Shown: one piece after another, positions 19,021 through 27,177 of the stretch
Numbering within the stretch: the first letter of the stretch is position 1
How the letters are laid out: each line of letters starts with the position of its first letter
Assembly (NCBI RefSeq): GCF_011290505.1
Contig: NZ_JAANPV010000003.1
Coordinates: forward strand, 248,001-312,000
From: Paenalcaligenes suwonensis
GTDB taxonomy: Bacteria; Pseudomonadota; Gammaproteobacteria; Burkholderiales; Burkholderiaceae_B
Direction of reading: 5' to 3'
DNA length: 64,000 nucleotides
Notes under the pieces: generated by a model
Databases searched by the model: none
Told to the model about the DNA's origin: nothing
Seen by the model: only the letters and a program-made list of their open reading frames with translations
Program-made: the position numbers and the translations under genes

Positions 19021-20793
19021 GTGCCTACCTCACATCGCTATTCTCCAGCACGCCTAACCTCACCAGGCGCAGCCAAACTCCCCCGCAGCATTCTGATTGC
19101 TGTAGGCCTGATCTATATACTTTCAGGACTGATTTTCCGTGACCCATGGAAAACAGACGATGTTATTGGTTTGGCCACCATGCTCACCGCGTTTAATAAC
19201 GATGGTGTGCTGTCGGTGTTGCTCCCACAAGTAGGTAGCTTGGCCTATGCCGAAAACGGGCCGTTAGTGACATGGGTGGGCCTAGCCTGCATGACGCTAT
19301 TTGCCCCCATTTTTGCGCTCTTTACCACCGAGTTAAACAGCTTAATTTTGGCGTCTCGTGTACCAAACCTTTTGTGGTTTGGCATGATGAGTTATTGCGT
19401 CTGGCACGGCACATTTCGCTTAGCAAAGCGCCGTGAAGCCCAACCTCTGCCACTGCCCTTTGGCGGTGAACCTACCCCAGCAGAATATGGCCGCATGCTG
19501 GCTGATGCCTCGCTGCTCTTTCTGATCGCCACGGTAGGTATTATGTGGCGCATGCACGAAACCTCCTACGTGCCAGCCATCATGGCATTTCAAGCTTTGG
19601 CTTATTTAGGGCTAAGTTTACAGCTCTACCGCCCTGCTGCAGGTACGTTACTGCTAGGTGTAGCCCTTGCCTGCGCGCTACTCACACGCGGCGCGGTGGG
19701 TGCCTCCCCCATCTTCTTAGCAAGCTTACTGCTGCCTATTTTCCACAGCCCATTTCGCAGTGTGCTGAAGTGGCAAATTGTTGCCGTTGTGCTAGGCATT
19801 GCTCTGTTTTTACTGTGGTGGTTTCCAGCACGAGCCTACAGTTTGTACTGGACACAGCAATGGCTACTATGGAACCAAGCCAGCTTTGGCTGGCCGGGCG
19901 TAACAGGCCTGTATAAGTCCCTACGCGACCTACTGTGGTTCTTGTGGCCCACATGGCCCATGGCCCTCTTAGCCGCATGGAACTGGCGTCATTGGCTACG
20001 CTCGCCACACCTGCTCTTGCCTTGCACCCTCTTTGCTACTGCACTCTTGATGCTGTTAGTACAGGCTAATGCCTCAGAGCCAGAGTTTGCTTTGCTCGCT
20101 ATCCCTAGTGCGGTACTCGCCGCCTTTGCGCTACCTACACTACGCCGTAGCATTATTAACACTTTAGACTGGTTTGCCGTCATGTGTTTCTCGCTAACCG
20201 CCGCCACTGTATGGCTAGGTTGGGTAGCACAGCAAACCGGTTGGCCACCTAAAATTGCCAAAAACATTGCCCGTCAAACGGTAGGCTTCGAAACCTTTAT
20301 CTCGGTACCTGCACTGACTCTGGCCGTTTTAGGCTCATTGGGCTGGATTGCCCTAGTCGTGTGGCGCACACGTCGTCACCCACCAGGCCTATGGCGTGGA
20401 ACGGTATTGTCTGCAGGCGGTTTGCTGGCCACGTGGCTATTGCTGGTCACACTGTGGCTGCCCTCCTTAGACTATGCCCGTAGCTACCGCAGCGTTTCCA
20501 ACGAATTGCTCACAGCCCTACAAACCCACAAAGCCCCCTCTGAGTGCGTGCGTGGTCAAGGTGTAAACTTAGGCCAACGTGCTTCCTTCTATGCGTTTAC
20601 CAATATAGACTTAGTTTTTGATCAGCGCTGCGACCTGATTCTGCAACAGTTAAACCGCCGTAATTTAGAGCAAGGGCTACTGCCCCCGCCGGAGAACACC
20701 GAAGTGCTATGGGTAGGTCACCGTGGTGGCGATAGACACGAAGCCTTCCGTCTATTACGACGCTTACCTGCGGCTACTCGCAACACCCAGTAA
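19021..20793 (+). CDS. Multi-pass membrane glycosyltransferase-like protein (ArnT/PMT related)
   Basis: 590 residues with roughly a dozen hydrophobic segments and a C-terminal soluble part after about residue 480, the layout of the GT-C glycosyltransferases such as ArnT. The first extracytoplasmic loop carries RDPWKTDDVIGLATMLTA, where GT-C enzymes keep their acidic catalytic residue. Such enzymes move a sugar from a polyprenyl carrier to lipid A or protein. The acceptor here is unknown, and family membership is inferred from architecture. The start is GTG at 19021; GTGCC has no strong Shine-Dalgarno. A terminator follows. Confidence 0.7.
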   Translation: MPTSHRYSPARLTSPGAAKLPRSILIAVGLIYILSGLIFRDPWKTDDVIGLATMLTAFNNDGVLSVLLPQVGSLAYAENGPLVTWVGLACMTLFAPIFALFTTELNSLILASRVPNLLWFGMMSYCVWHGTFRLAKRREAQPLPLPFGGEPTPAEYGRMLADASLLFLIATVGIMWRMHETSYVPAIMAFQALAYLGLSLQLYRPAAGTLLLGVALACALLTRGAVGASPIFLASLLLPIFHSPFRSVLKWQIVAVVLGIALFLLWWFPARAYSLYWTQQWLLWNQASFGWPGVTGLYKSLRDLLWFLWPTWPMALLAAWNWRHWLRSPHLLLPCTLFATALLMLLVQANASEPEFALLAIPSAVLAAFALPTLRRSIINTLDWFAVMCFSLTAATVWLGWVAQQTGWPPKIAKNIARQTVGFETFISVPALTLAVLGSLGWIALVVWRTRRHPPGLWRGTVLSAGGLLATWLLLVTLWLPSLDYARSYRSVSNELLTALQTHKAPSECVRGQGVNLGQRASFYAFTNIDLVFDQRCDLILQQLNRRNLEQGLLPPPENTEVLWVGHRGGDRHEAFRLLRRLPAATRNTQ

Positions 20794-20798
20794 AACCT

Positions 20799-20829
20799 GT
20801 GCAGCCAACCCCCATCGGCTGCACTTTTT
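20799..20829 (+). terminator. Terminator between glycosyltransferase-like gene and ridA-like gene
   Basis: GTGCAGCC (20799-20806) pairs with GGCTGCAC (20817-20824), followed by TTTTTC. Confidence 0.85.
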
Positions 20830-20853
20830 CATTTGTATCGAGGAGAACCATCG

Positions 20854-21213
20854 ATGATCACCCGTTTGCATAGCAATGCCCGCATGAGCCAAGTCGTCAG
20901 CTTTCCCCTAAGCGGTGAAATGGTAGTCTTGGCTGGCCAAGTCGCCAAAACTCAACGTGATGGTGATACCACAGCCCAAGCCACAGAGATCTTGGCCAAT
21001 ATCGATCAGTTACTGGCTGATGCTGGTACCGATAAAAAAGCCGTAGTATCCGCTTATGTATGGCTAACCGATATGGCTGACTTTGCAGCCTTCAACGCCG
21101 TATGGGACGCATGGGTTCCTGCTGGTCATGCACCTGCCCGTGCCTGCGTAGAAGCAAAGCTGGCTGCACCAGAGCTAACTGTTGAAATTCAAGTTATCGC
21201 TGTTAAGAGCTAA
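20854..21213 (+). CDS. RidA/YjgF-family enamine/imine deaminase
   Basis: 119 residues of the trimeric RidA fold. RidA proteins hydrolyse reactive enamines such as 2-aminoacrylate released by PLP enzymes. Features are SFPLSGEMVVLAGQVAK, the central VVSAYVWLTDMADFAAFNAVWDAW and the active-site region HAPARACVEAKLAAPELTVEIQ with the conserved Arg. I start it at ATG 20854, which has GAGGAG upstream, not at the in-frame codon seven residues earlier. Monocistronic between two terminators. The threonine dehydratase at 31.8 kb is a possible source of its substrate. Confidence 0.9.
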   Translation: MITRLHSNARMSQVVSFPLSGEMVVLAGQVAKTQRDGDTTAQATEILANIDQLLADAGTDKKAVVSAYVWLTDMADFAAFNAVWDAWVPAGHAPARACVEAKLAAPELTVEIQVIAVKS

Positions 21214-21223
21214 GACACTGCTA

Positions 21224-21262
21224 GCCACCATTGCACAGTCAATGGTGGCCTCCCTCCTTTCT
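21224..21262 (+). terminator. Terminator after ridA-like gene
   Basis: GCCACCATTG (21224-21233) pairs exactly with CAATGGTGGC (21240-21249), followed by a pyrimidine-rich, T-containing stretch. Confidence 0.7.
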
Positions 21263-21370
21263 CGGCCACTCTGCCACCAACTCCCCCCTCTCAGCCCACA
21301 CATTTCTCTGGTTTACACCAACTACCGTCTCTAGTGAACGGTGCGTAATACACACACCTACAGCACTCAA

Positions 21371-21449
21371 TTGAGAATAATTATCATTAATGATAGAATC
21401 CACAAGATTTGCAATTCATAATAATTGTTATCATTCTTATTATCATTAC
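21371..21449 (+). promoter_or_regulatory. Promoter with Fur-box-like sites before haem receptor gene
   Basis: A sigma-70 promoter reads TTGAGA (21371-21376), 17-bp spacer, TAGAAT (21394-21399). The spacer holds GAGAATAATTATCATTAAT (21373-21391), a good match to the Fur consensus. A second AT-rich match containing TTATCATTCTTATTATCA lies at 21418-21449 in the leader. Iron repression of the receptor is the direct reading. Confidence 0.8.
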
Positions 21450-21459
21450 AAGGTAGTTT

Positions 21460-23532
21460 ATGTTGTACTACACTTCGGTTCCTGCCACGACCGATAGACT
21501 CAACCCGCGCCATTCTGTGGGGCAGCAATTACTCAAGCACTCTTTGCTTTTTGCTGCATTATTCAGTATTCAAAGCACTGCACCTCTGTGGGCACAGACA
21601 GCAGTACAGCTAGATAAAATTGTCGTATCTTCCAGTCAGCGTGAGCAACAAGCGATTGATGCACTGGATAACGTATCCGGCCTGGACCAACACAATATCA
21701 ATCTCTTAAACGCCTCCAGCCCGGCGACATTACTGAATCAAATTCCCGGCGTTAATGCCTCAAACACTGGGGACGATCCAGGCACTGTAGTCAATATCCG
21801 TGGTCTGCAAGAATATGGCCGCGTCGTGGTGACCATTGACGGGGTACGACAAGACTTTGGGCGCCCTAGCCATGCCGGTAACGGTTCGTTCTACATTGAT
21901 CCTGACATGCTTAAAGCCGTTACCGTCATACGCGGCCCTGTAGCTGGCGTGTATGGGTCAGGCGGGATTGGCGGCTCTATTAGCTTTGAAACTATTGATG
22001 GCCGCGATTACCTTGAGGAAGACGAAGACGTTGCAGTGGGCGTTAAAGGCGGCTACCAAAGCAATGGCAAAGGGTGGCTAGCACGCACTATTGGTGCTGT
22101 ACGTGTCAGCGATAATGCCGAGATCCTTGTCAGCACAGTGAACCGTGGTCGAGACGAACAAAAAGACGGCGACGGCAATAGAATTTTGTATAGCGATCAG
22201 CACCAAAACTCACAGCTAGTCAAAGCCAGCTATCGCCCCGCCCCCGGCCACGAAATCAAAGCTGGCTGGTTGCGGTATGGCAGTGGCTACAAAAGCAGCC
22301 GATCGGCTGGCTCCAGCAGCCCCACACTCAGCGTGGATGACACAGACACTGACAGCTACACCGCTAACCTACGTTACAGCTTCAATAGCCCCACTAACCC
22401 ACTGATCAACCTGCAAGCAGAACTGTACCGTAGTGCCACCACCAGCGACCAAAGCCGCGTCACAGACGGGAACAGCCGCGAGTACCGCGTACGCACCAAT
22501 GGCTGGGCGTTGAAAAATCGCTCAAACATTGCGGGTGATAGCTGGAACCATACATTGAACTACGGTGGTGACGGCTTTGACATCAAAGGCCGCTCTGATC
22601 ACGAGAATTTTGGCTCTGGCGATAGCAAAGCCTTTGGTGTGTATGGCCAATGGGAGGCTGAATACAACCAATGGCTGCAACTTATCGGTGCACTGCGTTA
22701 TGACCGCTTCAAACTACGCGGGCAAGACACAAATCAGGTCACTCATAGCTTTACCAAAGACCGCGTTTCGCCACGCCTAACCTTAGGTATCACGCCTATT
22801 CAGGGTGTCACCACCTACATTACCTACGCCGAGGGTTTTAGAGCCCCCTCACTGGCCGAGGCATTCCGTGTTGGTGGCCATGGTTCTAGACTGGAATACT
22901 TACCCAACTTCAATCTAAAACCAGAAAGCGCTTCTACCGTAGAAATAGGCGTGAACCTGAAGCACAATGCCGTCTTTATGCCTAATGACGCCTTGCGCAC
23001 TAAGCTGTCGTTCTACCATACACGCGTTCGCGACTACATTGACCGTGAACAGTTTAAAGTAGGCAAGCAAAGCTACAGCCAATACCAAAACGTAGGTAAA
23101 GTCACTCTAAAAGGGATTGAACTAGACAGCAGCTACGACACCGGCAATTTCTATGCTGGTTTAAATGGTTCATTGGCTACAGCCGACACCTATAGCGGCC
23201 ACCCACTGAATAACGCACCATTGAAACGCGTTGTATTCACCCTTGGCGCCCGTGCACTAGACCAAGACCTAGAGTACGGTGTGCGTTGGTCCTCTACCGC
23301 CTCTACCGAGCGCTCATCAGCCACAGCCCCTAACGCTGCAGGCTACAGCTTGTTGGACCTGTACGCCTCCTGGCAGATCAACAAACAAGTAAGTGTGGAT
23401 TTCGGCATAGACAACCTGCTTAACAAAGCCTACACCGACCCACAAGCAGGCTACGCCACAACCAACCCAAGCTCCTGGCAAGGCACGGGGCGTAACGTTA
23501 AAGTCAATGTGGGCTGGCGTTTTGGTGGCTAA
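21460..23532 (+). CDS. TonB-dependent outer-membrane receptor, haem/haemoglobin type
   Basis: Outer-membrane barrel that takes up haem or iron complexes with energy from TonB. An N-terminal signal peptide ends near WAQ (residue 46); the TonB-box region follows as LDKIVVSSSQREQQAIDAL. The plug domain has VNIRGLQEYGRVVVTIDGVRQDFG and VIRGPVAGVYGSGGIGGSISFET. FRAPSLAEAF and NFNLKPES match the FRAP and NPNL boxes typical of haem receptors, which is why I prefer a haem ligand over a siderophore. The barrel ends in a C-terminal aromatic strand (VNVGWRFGG). 690 residues, intact. The start ATG has AAGGTAG upstream. Confidence 0.9.
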   Translation: MLYYTSVPATTDRLNPRHSVGQQLLKHSLLFAALFSIQSTAPLWAQTAVQLDKIVVSSSQREQQAIDALDNVSGLDQHNINLLNASSPATLLNQIPGVNASNTGDDPGTVVNIRGLQEYGRVVVTIDGVRQDFGRPSHAGNGSFYIDPDMLKAVTVIRGPVAGVYGSGGIGGSISFETIDGRDYLEEDEDVAVGVKGGYQSNGKGWLARTIGAVRVSDNAEILVSTVNRGRDEQKDGDGNRILYSDQHQNSQLVKASYRPAPGHEIKAGWLRYGSGYKSSRSAGSSSPTLSVDDTDTDSYTANLRYSFNSPTNPLINLQAELYRSATTSDQSRVTDGNSREYRVRTNGWALKNRSNIAGDSWNHTLNYGGDGFDIKGRSDHENFGSGDSKAFGVYGQWEAEYNQWLQLIGALRYDRFKLRGQDTNQVTHSFTKDRVSPRLTLGITPIQGVTTYITYAEGFRAPSLAEAFRVGGHGSRLEYLPNFNLKPESASTVEIGVNLKHNAVFMPNDALRTKLSFYHTRVRDYIDREQFKVGKQSYSQYQNVGKVTLKGIELDSSYDTGNFYAGLNGSLATADTYSGHPLNNAPLKRVVFTLGARALDQDLEYGVRWSSTASTERSSATAPNAAGYSLLDLYASWQINKQVSVDFGIDNLLNKAYTDPQAGYATTNPSSWQGTGRNVKVNVGWRFGG

Positions 23533-23580
23533 CCCTTTCGCCACACCCCTAGAGTCCTAGCGACTCCATTCTTGACAAAC

Positions 23581-23624
23581 ACAGGTCGCAGATTTAAAAC
23601 CTTCTTTTTTCTGCGACCTGTTTT
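23581..23624 (+). terminator. Terminator after haem receptor gene
   Basis: ACAGGTCGCAG (23581-23591) pairs with CTGCGACCTGT (23611-23621), followed by TTTC. Confidence 0.75.
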
Positions 23625-23656
23625 CTTTCTGGCACAACCGCCACCTCTTCCCTATT

Positions 23657-24598
23657 ATGCAAATCACCTCTCTGCAGCTGGGCGTTGATATCGCCACCAG
23701 CTTAGCCATTCTTGCATCTGCCATTACCTTCCTCATTAACCAACGCTTAAAAAACCGTGAAACCAAAAAGCGCCAATTAGATGAGTCTGTACGAGCCGTC
23801 ACCGTCAACGAATTTCAAGCAGCGCTTGGAACCTTATCAACGCTGTACATCAAGCAGATTGTGGTGCAGGCCTCACCCTTGCATAACGCAGCCAGTCGTG
23901 GCGCTGTCAAACTGGCCTCTATGCTAGAAAGCCGCCCCGAATACTTAGACACGCTAAAGCAATCCTTGCAGAACACCTCGGACAATATCAGTGATTTCTT
24001 TCACACTATTTGTGCCTACAACTACCAAATCACTCCTTTGCTAGACAGCATTGAAGATGGGCACAAACAGATTGCAGAGTTCAGAGAGGGCTTGGCGCAA
24101 TTGATGCAGAGCTATAACCACCTTAATGCCAGCCACATGGCCTTATTAACGGAAGTATGCGCATTAACGGATTACTGCCAAGACAACCCCATTGAGTCCG
24201 CTAATAGCCAAATACTGCGCAAGATGTCGCTGTCCATTCAAATGGACCCCGACTACCGTCAATGGGTGGATTTTTTCATCCCCGCAGGGAAAGAAGATTT
24301 GTATTGGCATCATGTAGGCCAACACGACTTTGGGGAACACACCGATTTGCTGTCGCAGGTTAATACCAATCTACTACAGCATTTCTATAAAGAACCTGAT
24401 CTGATGAAAGCGCAAGTATTAAGCATTGCCTACCATGCCACAAGCGAAGCGCGTCAGCACTGCAAGGATTTTCTGATCAAGATGTCGGCGTTGAACTATT
24501 GGCTGATTCGCAAAGGTGGTAGCGGTGAAACGTTAGAGGATGTGATTGAGCGCTACCGCAGCCCTGCCGTTTTTGCAGCAAAAACTGAAATACGCTAA
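23657..24598 (+). CDS. Unknown membrane-anchored protein
   Basis: 313 residues; I do not recognise the family. One hydrophobic segment near the N-terminus (LGVDIATSLAILASAITFLI) is followed at once by positive charges (NQRLKNRETKKRQLDE), which would place the rest in the cytosol. The remainder is mainly helical, with amphipathic heptad-like stretches (residues about 90-150), and a polar, His/Tyr-rich C-terminal part (HHVGQHDFGEHTD). No catalytic motif is visible. It has its own start ATG 33 bases after a terminator. It lies between two iron-regulated genes but has no Fur box of its own that I can see. Confidence 0.7.
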   Translation: MQITSLQLGVDIATSLAILASAITFLINQRLKNRETKKRQLDESVRAVTVNEFQAALGTLSTLYIKQIVVQASPLHNAASRGAVKLASMLESRPEYLDTLKQSLQNTSDNISDFFHTICAYNYQITPLLDSIEDGHKQIAEFREGLAQLMQSYNHLNASHMALLTEVCALTDYCQDNPIESANSQILRKMSLSIQMDPDYRQWVDFFIPAGKEDLYWHHVGQHDFGEHTDLLSQVNTNLLQHFYKEPDLMKAQVLSIAYHATSEARQHCKDFLIKMSALNYWLIRKGGSGETLEDVIERYRSPAVFAAKTEIR

Positions 24599-24604
24599 AT
24601 AAAA

Positions 24605-24638
24605 AAGGCCCCGCGTGGGAGTTCACGATCGGGGCCTT
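24605..24638 (-). terminator. Terminator of yncE-like gene
   Basis: AAGGCCCC (24605-24612) pairs with GGGGCCTT (24631-24638). On the minus strand it ends in a T run, so it serves the leftward gene. Confidence 0.8.
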
Positions 24639-24647
24639 GGTGTTACC

Positions 24648-25832
24648 TCAACGAACAGGCAAGTTCACTTTGAGTAAACGCTCTTTAGCACCAGCTACAA
24701 AATCTCCGGTGGAAGAATTGGGGCTATAAACCTCTTTCAAACCAACAAACAACTGATTGTTGCTGCTGTCTAACGCCATTTCATTGGGCAGCGGCCCAAT
24801 CGTAAATTGGCGACTTACTTGGTAATCTTTACCGTTAATCACGCTAATGGTGCCAGCACGGAAATTAGCCACATAAGCTTGTTCACGCACAGGATCATAG
24901 CTCACGCTAATACTGCCACGACCTGTACGCACAAACGCCAACTGTTTGCCCGTTTTCAGATCAAACACATACACACCATCATCTTCGCCTTCTGAGCGGA
25001 AAATGTTATGTGCCGCAAACACGCGATTATTTGCGCTATCTACAGCCAGCCCCAAAATATTGGTAATGCTAGGGTTAGCCGCTGACACATCCACCGACCC
25101 CACCACCTTGCGGCTGATTGGATCAATCTTATTAATGAACTGGCCTGCGGTGTACAACATCTTCTCTGTAGGGTCATAGGACAACGCATAACCAGTGGAC
25201 GGATACGCACCTTCCACCTCACCTATTACCTCTAAGCTTTGTGGGTCCACCACGAGCAACTTATGACTTTTCTGTTTGCCTGTTTGTTCAGAACTGGTAG
25301 AGCTATACACCACAAACAACACATTGGCTTCAGGCACATAGATCATGTGACGTAAACCTTCGGTACCTTCAAAACCCTCAGGCTGCACGGTTAGACGTGG
25401 ACCAGTTTGTTCTAGTTCACCCGTGACCACATTCACACGGCTGATGCGCAACGGCTTGTTCTTGCCATGCCCCACAAACAGCTTGTTGTTCACCGTATCT
25501 TGAGCCAATGAGAAAGACTGGTGCGGCATTGCTGTTTTCCAGCGAGGCTCCATTGTTCCTATATCAAAGGCGTAGACAAAGCCCACATCATCACTGGCTT
25601 TCGCTCTATCAATCACCGCCGTCATCACCAGCGCGTTCTCAGGGTTCACTTGAACCTCATACAAGCCCTCGCCTGCATCCTGCAAATACCCCACCTGCAA
25701 TGCATACGCAGGACCGGGGGTCGGAGTGGGTGTGACTGCCACAGCGGGTTGCGCTAGCACCCCACACAAAACAAATGCCGTGCTGCACAACCACTGACGC
25801 GGCAGACTACGCACTGATGAAGCGACAAACAT
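24648..25832 (-). CDS. Secreted YncE-family beta-propeller protein
   Basis: 394 residues with a Sec signal peptide (RQWLCSTAFVLCGVLAQPAVA) and then repeated propeller blades of the type NNRVFAAHNIF...VYVFDLKTGKQLAFVRTG and EQAYVANFRAGTISVINGKDYQ. YncE-like proteins are periplasmic seven-bladed propellers; in E. coli yncE is Fur-regulated and sits by a TonB-receptor gene, but its function is unclear. The same association is seen here, with a Fur box at the promoter. A TPTPTPGPA linker follows the signal peptide. The start has AAGGAA upstream. Confidence 0.85.
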   Translation of the reverse strand: MFVASSVRSLPRQWLCSTAFVLCGVLAQPAVAVTPTPTPGPAYALQVGYLQDAGEGLYEVQVNPENALVMTAVIDRAKASDDVGFVYAFDIGTMEPRWKTAMPHQSFSLAQDTVNNKLFVGHGKNKPLRISRVNVVTGELEQTGPRLTVQPEGFEGTEGLRHMIYVPEANVLFVVYSSTSSEQTGKQKSHKLLVVDPQSLEVIGEVEGAYPSTGYALSYDPTEKMLYTAGQFINKIDPISRKVVGSVDVSAANPSITNILGLAVDSANNRVFAAHNIFRSEGEDDGVYVFDLKTGKQLAFVRTGRGSISVSYDPVREQAYVANFRAGTISVINGKDYQVSRQFTIGPLPNEMALDSSNNQLFVGLKEVYSPNSSTGDFVAGAKERLLKVNLPVR

Positions 25833-25883
25833 AAACTTCCTTTAGCTATATCAAAAACTTAGATACCTAGACCTCTACCCATT

Positions 25884-25912
25884 ATTATAAATGATAATAA
25901 TTCTCATAACTA
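25884..25912 (-). promoter_or_regulatory. Promoter and Fur-box-like site of yncE-like gene
   Basis: Read leftward, a -10 box TATAAT lies at 25889-25884 with a weak -35 (TAGTTA) 17 bases upstream. GAGAATTATTATCATTTAT overlaps the spacer and -10 and matches the Fur consensus well. Confidence 0.75.
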
Positions 25913-25953
25913 TGTTTTTTAATAACAAAAGCCAGTCTAGCACGCATAAAAAA

Positions 25954-25994
25954 GGGAACGAGAGCCAGACTTAAAAAGTCTGCTTTTCGTTCCC
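25954..25994 (-). terminator. Terminator of SPFH gene
   Basis: GGGAACGA (25954-25961) pairs with TCGTTCCC (25987-25994), with further pairing of AGACTT and AAGTCT inside. On the minus strand it ends in TTTTTTA. Confidence 0.88.
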
Positions 25995-26034
25995 CATGGC
26001 ATCCACTATCGATGCCAGATCATCCAACGACTAC

Positions 26035-26907
26035 TTAGCGCACACCAATAAATGGCAAGGCTGAGCCTGGCACTTGAGTAGTGGGTAACGCACCATCCCA
26101 CTTCTCTGCAGCAATCAAATCTACCAGACCACGATTAGCCGCTAACGCACGACCACGTGCCTCAATAGCCTCGGCTTCAGCGTCACCACGCATACGGATG
26201 GAATCTGCTTCTGCTTTAGCGTGTTCACGCTGTGCATCTGCTTCTGCACGGGCTTGTACTACACGGATATTGGCTTGAATTTCTGCCGTTTGTTCTTGTT
26301 GACGGGTAGTCTCAATCTGTACCTGAGCCAACATACGTTGCTCGATGGATTGCTCATAGGCTTTAGAAAAACCCACCTCTTCTACTTGTACACCCACAAC
26401 TTGCACAGGCGCATCACGCATCACAGTCGAAACGGCTTGTACGGTTTCCACACCCAGCTTTTCACGCTCTTGAATCGCGCGGGCAGCAGTAAATTTACCA
26501 AACACGTTTTTCGCTGCATCGGGCGTACGGCGCTCAATCACGCGCGCTTGCAGGTTTTCTAACGTACCGTACTCACTGTATAAGTCAGCCACGCGATCGA
26601 TAGGCACGCGGTACGTCACCGACACTTTCATGTTGGCAGGTTGTTGGTCAAATGAGTAGGCTTCCAACGGCATAGTTACGTTATGGTCACGCACCGAAAT
26701 AAAGCGCACGGAATCCAGAATAGGCGTTTTAAACCCTAAGCCTGGTTCAGCCACATTAACGATTTTCCCGTTACGCAGCACCACGCCACGCTCACCCTGA
26801 TCCACCTGAAAAAAGGCATCAAAAGCAATCAACATCACCACAACAAACAACACCGCCACTACCCCAAGAAAGCCTAATACTTTCCCGGATTTTGCTTGGA
26901 TACTCAT
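26035..26907 (-). CDS. SPFH/prohibitin-family membrane protein
   Basis: 290 residues: an N-terminal membrane helix (VLGFLGVVAVLFVVVMLIAFDAFF), then an SPFH/Band 7 domain (VDQGERGVVLRNGKIVNVAEPGLGFK...), and a long Ala/Glu/Arg-rich coiled coil near residues 195-255 (RQQEQTAEIQANIRVVQARAEADAQ onward, then AEAEAIEARGRALA). Prohibitin-like proteins form large membrane rings and often control FtsH-type proteases or membrane domains. I choose ATG 26907, preceded by AGGGA, over a TTG two codons upstream. It follows a 30-codon ORF by 13 bases, and both run from one promoter. Confidence 0.88.
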   Translation of the reverse strand: MSIQAKSGKVLGFLGVVAVLFVVVMLIAFDAFFQVDQGERGVVLRNGKIVNVAEPGLGFKTPILDSVRFISVRDHNVTMPLEAYSFDQQPANMKVSVTYRVPIDRVADLYSEYGTLENLQARVIERRTPDAAKNVFGKFTAARAIQEREKLGVETVQAVSTVMRDAPVQVVGVQVEEVGFSKAYEQSIEQRMLAQVQIETTRQQEQTAEIQANIRVVQARAEADAQREHAKAEADSIRMRGDAEAEAIEARGRALAANRGLVDLIAAEKWDGALPTTQVPGSALPFIGVR

Positions 26908-26920
26908 TATCAATCCCTAG

Positions 26921-27013
26921 TTACTTATGTTTTTTATAAAAAACGGCCCACAAGCCTTTGGCCAACAAATAGGCCACCACAGCAGCCCCTATTACGATGA
27001 AGACTATTTTCAT
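26921..27013 (-). CDS. Putative 30-residue membrane microprotein
   Basis: ATG at 27013, stop at 26921, 30 codons. The peptide begins MKIVFIVIGAAVVAYLLAKG, forming a single hydrophobic helix, and ends in a short basic tail (FYKKHK). GAGAGGTGGAGT lies directly upstream as a Shine-Dalgarno region. A well-formed promoter precedes it and the SPFH start follows after 13 bases, so it is the first gene of a two-gene operon. Its size and make-up suit an inner-membrane microprotein. A partner role for the SPFH ring is inference. I know of no named family for it. Confidence 0.65.
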   Translation of the reverse strand: MKIVFIVIGAAVVAYLLAKGLWAVFYKKHK

Positions 27014-27048
27014 ACTCCACCTCTCACGCAAAAAAATGCTCCGCTGCG

Positions 27049-27077
27049 ATCATACGAAGCTCACACACAGATGACAA
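27049..27077 (-). promoter_or_regulatory. Sigma-70 promoter of microprotein-SPFH operon
   Basis: Read leftward: TTGTCA (27077-27072), 17-bp spacer, TATGAT (27054-27049). Transcription would start about 30 bases before the 30-codon ORF. Confidence 0.75.
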
Positions 27078-27129
27078 GCCACTTTTTCAGAAAATAACGC
27101 TTAGTGTTCAGCTTACAAATTAAAACAAA

Positions 27130-27154
27130 AAGGCATGCAAATTCTGCATGCCTT
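27130..27154 (-). terminator. Terminator of frameshifted receptor gene
   Basis: AAGGCATGCA (27130-27139) pairs with TGCATGCCTT (27145-27154), with a T run on the minus strand. Confidence 0.85.
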
Positions 27155-27177
27155 TTGTCATCAAAGTCGTGTCGTTC

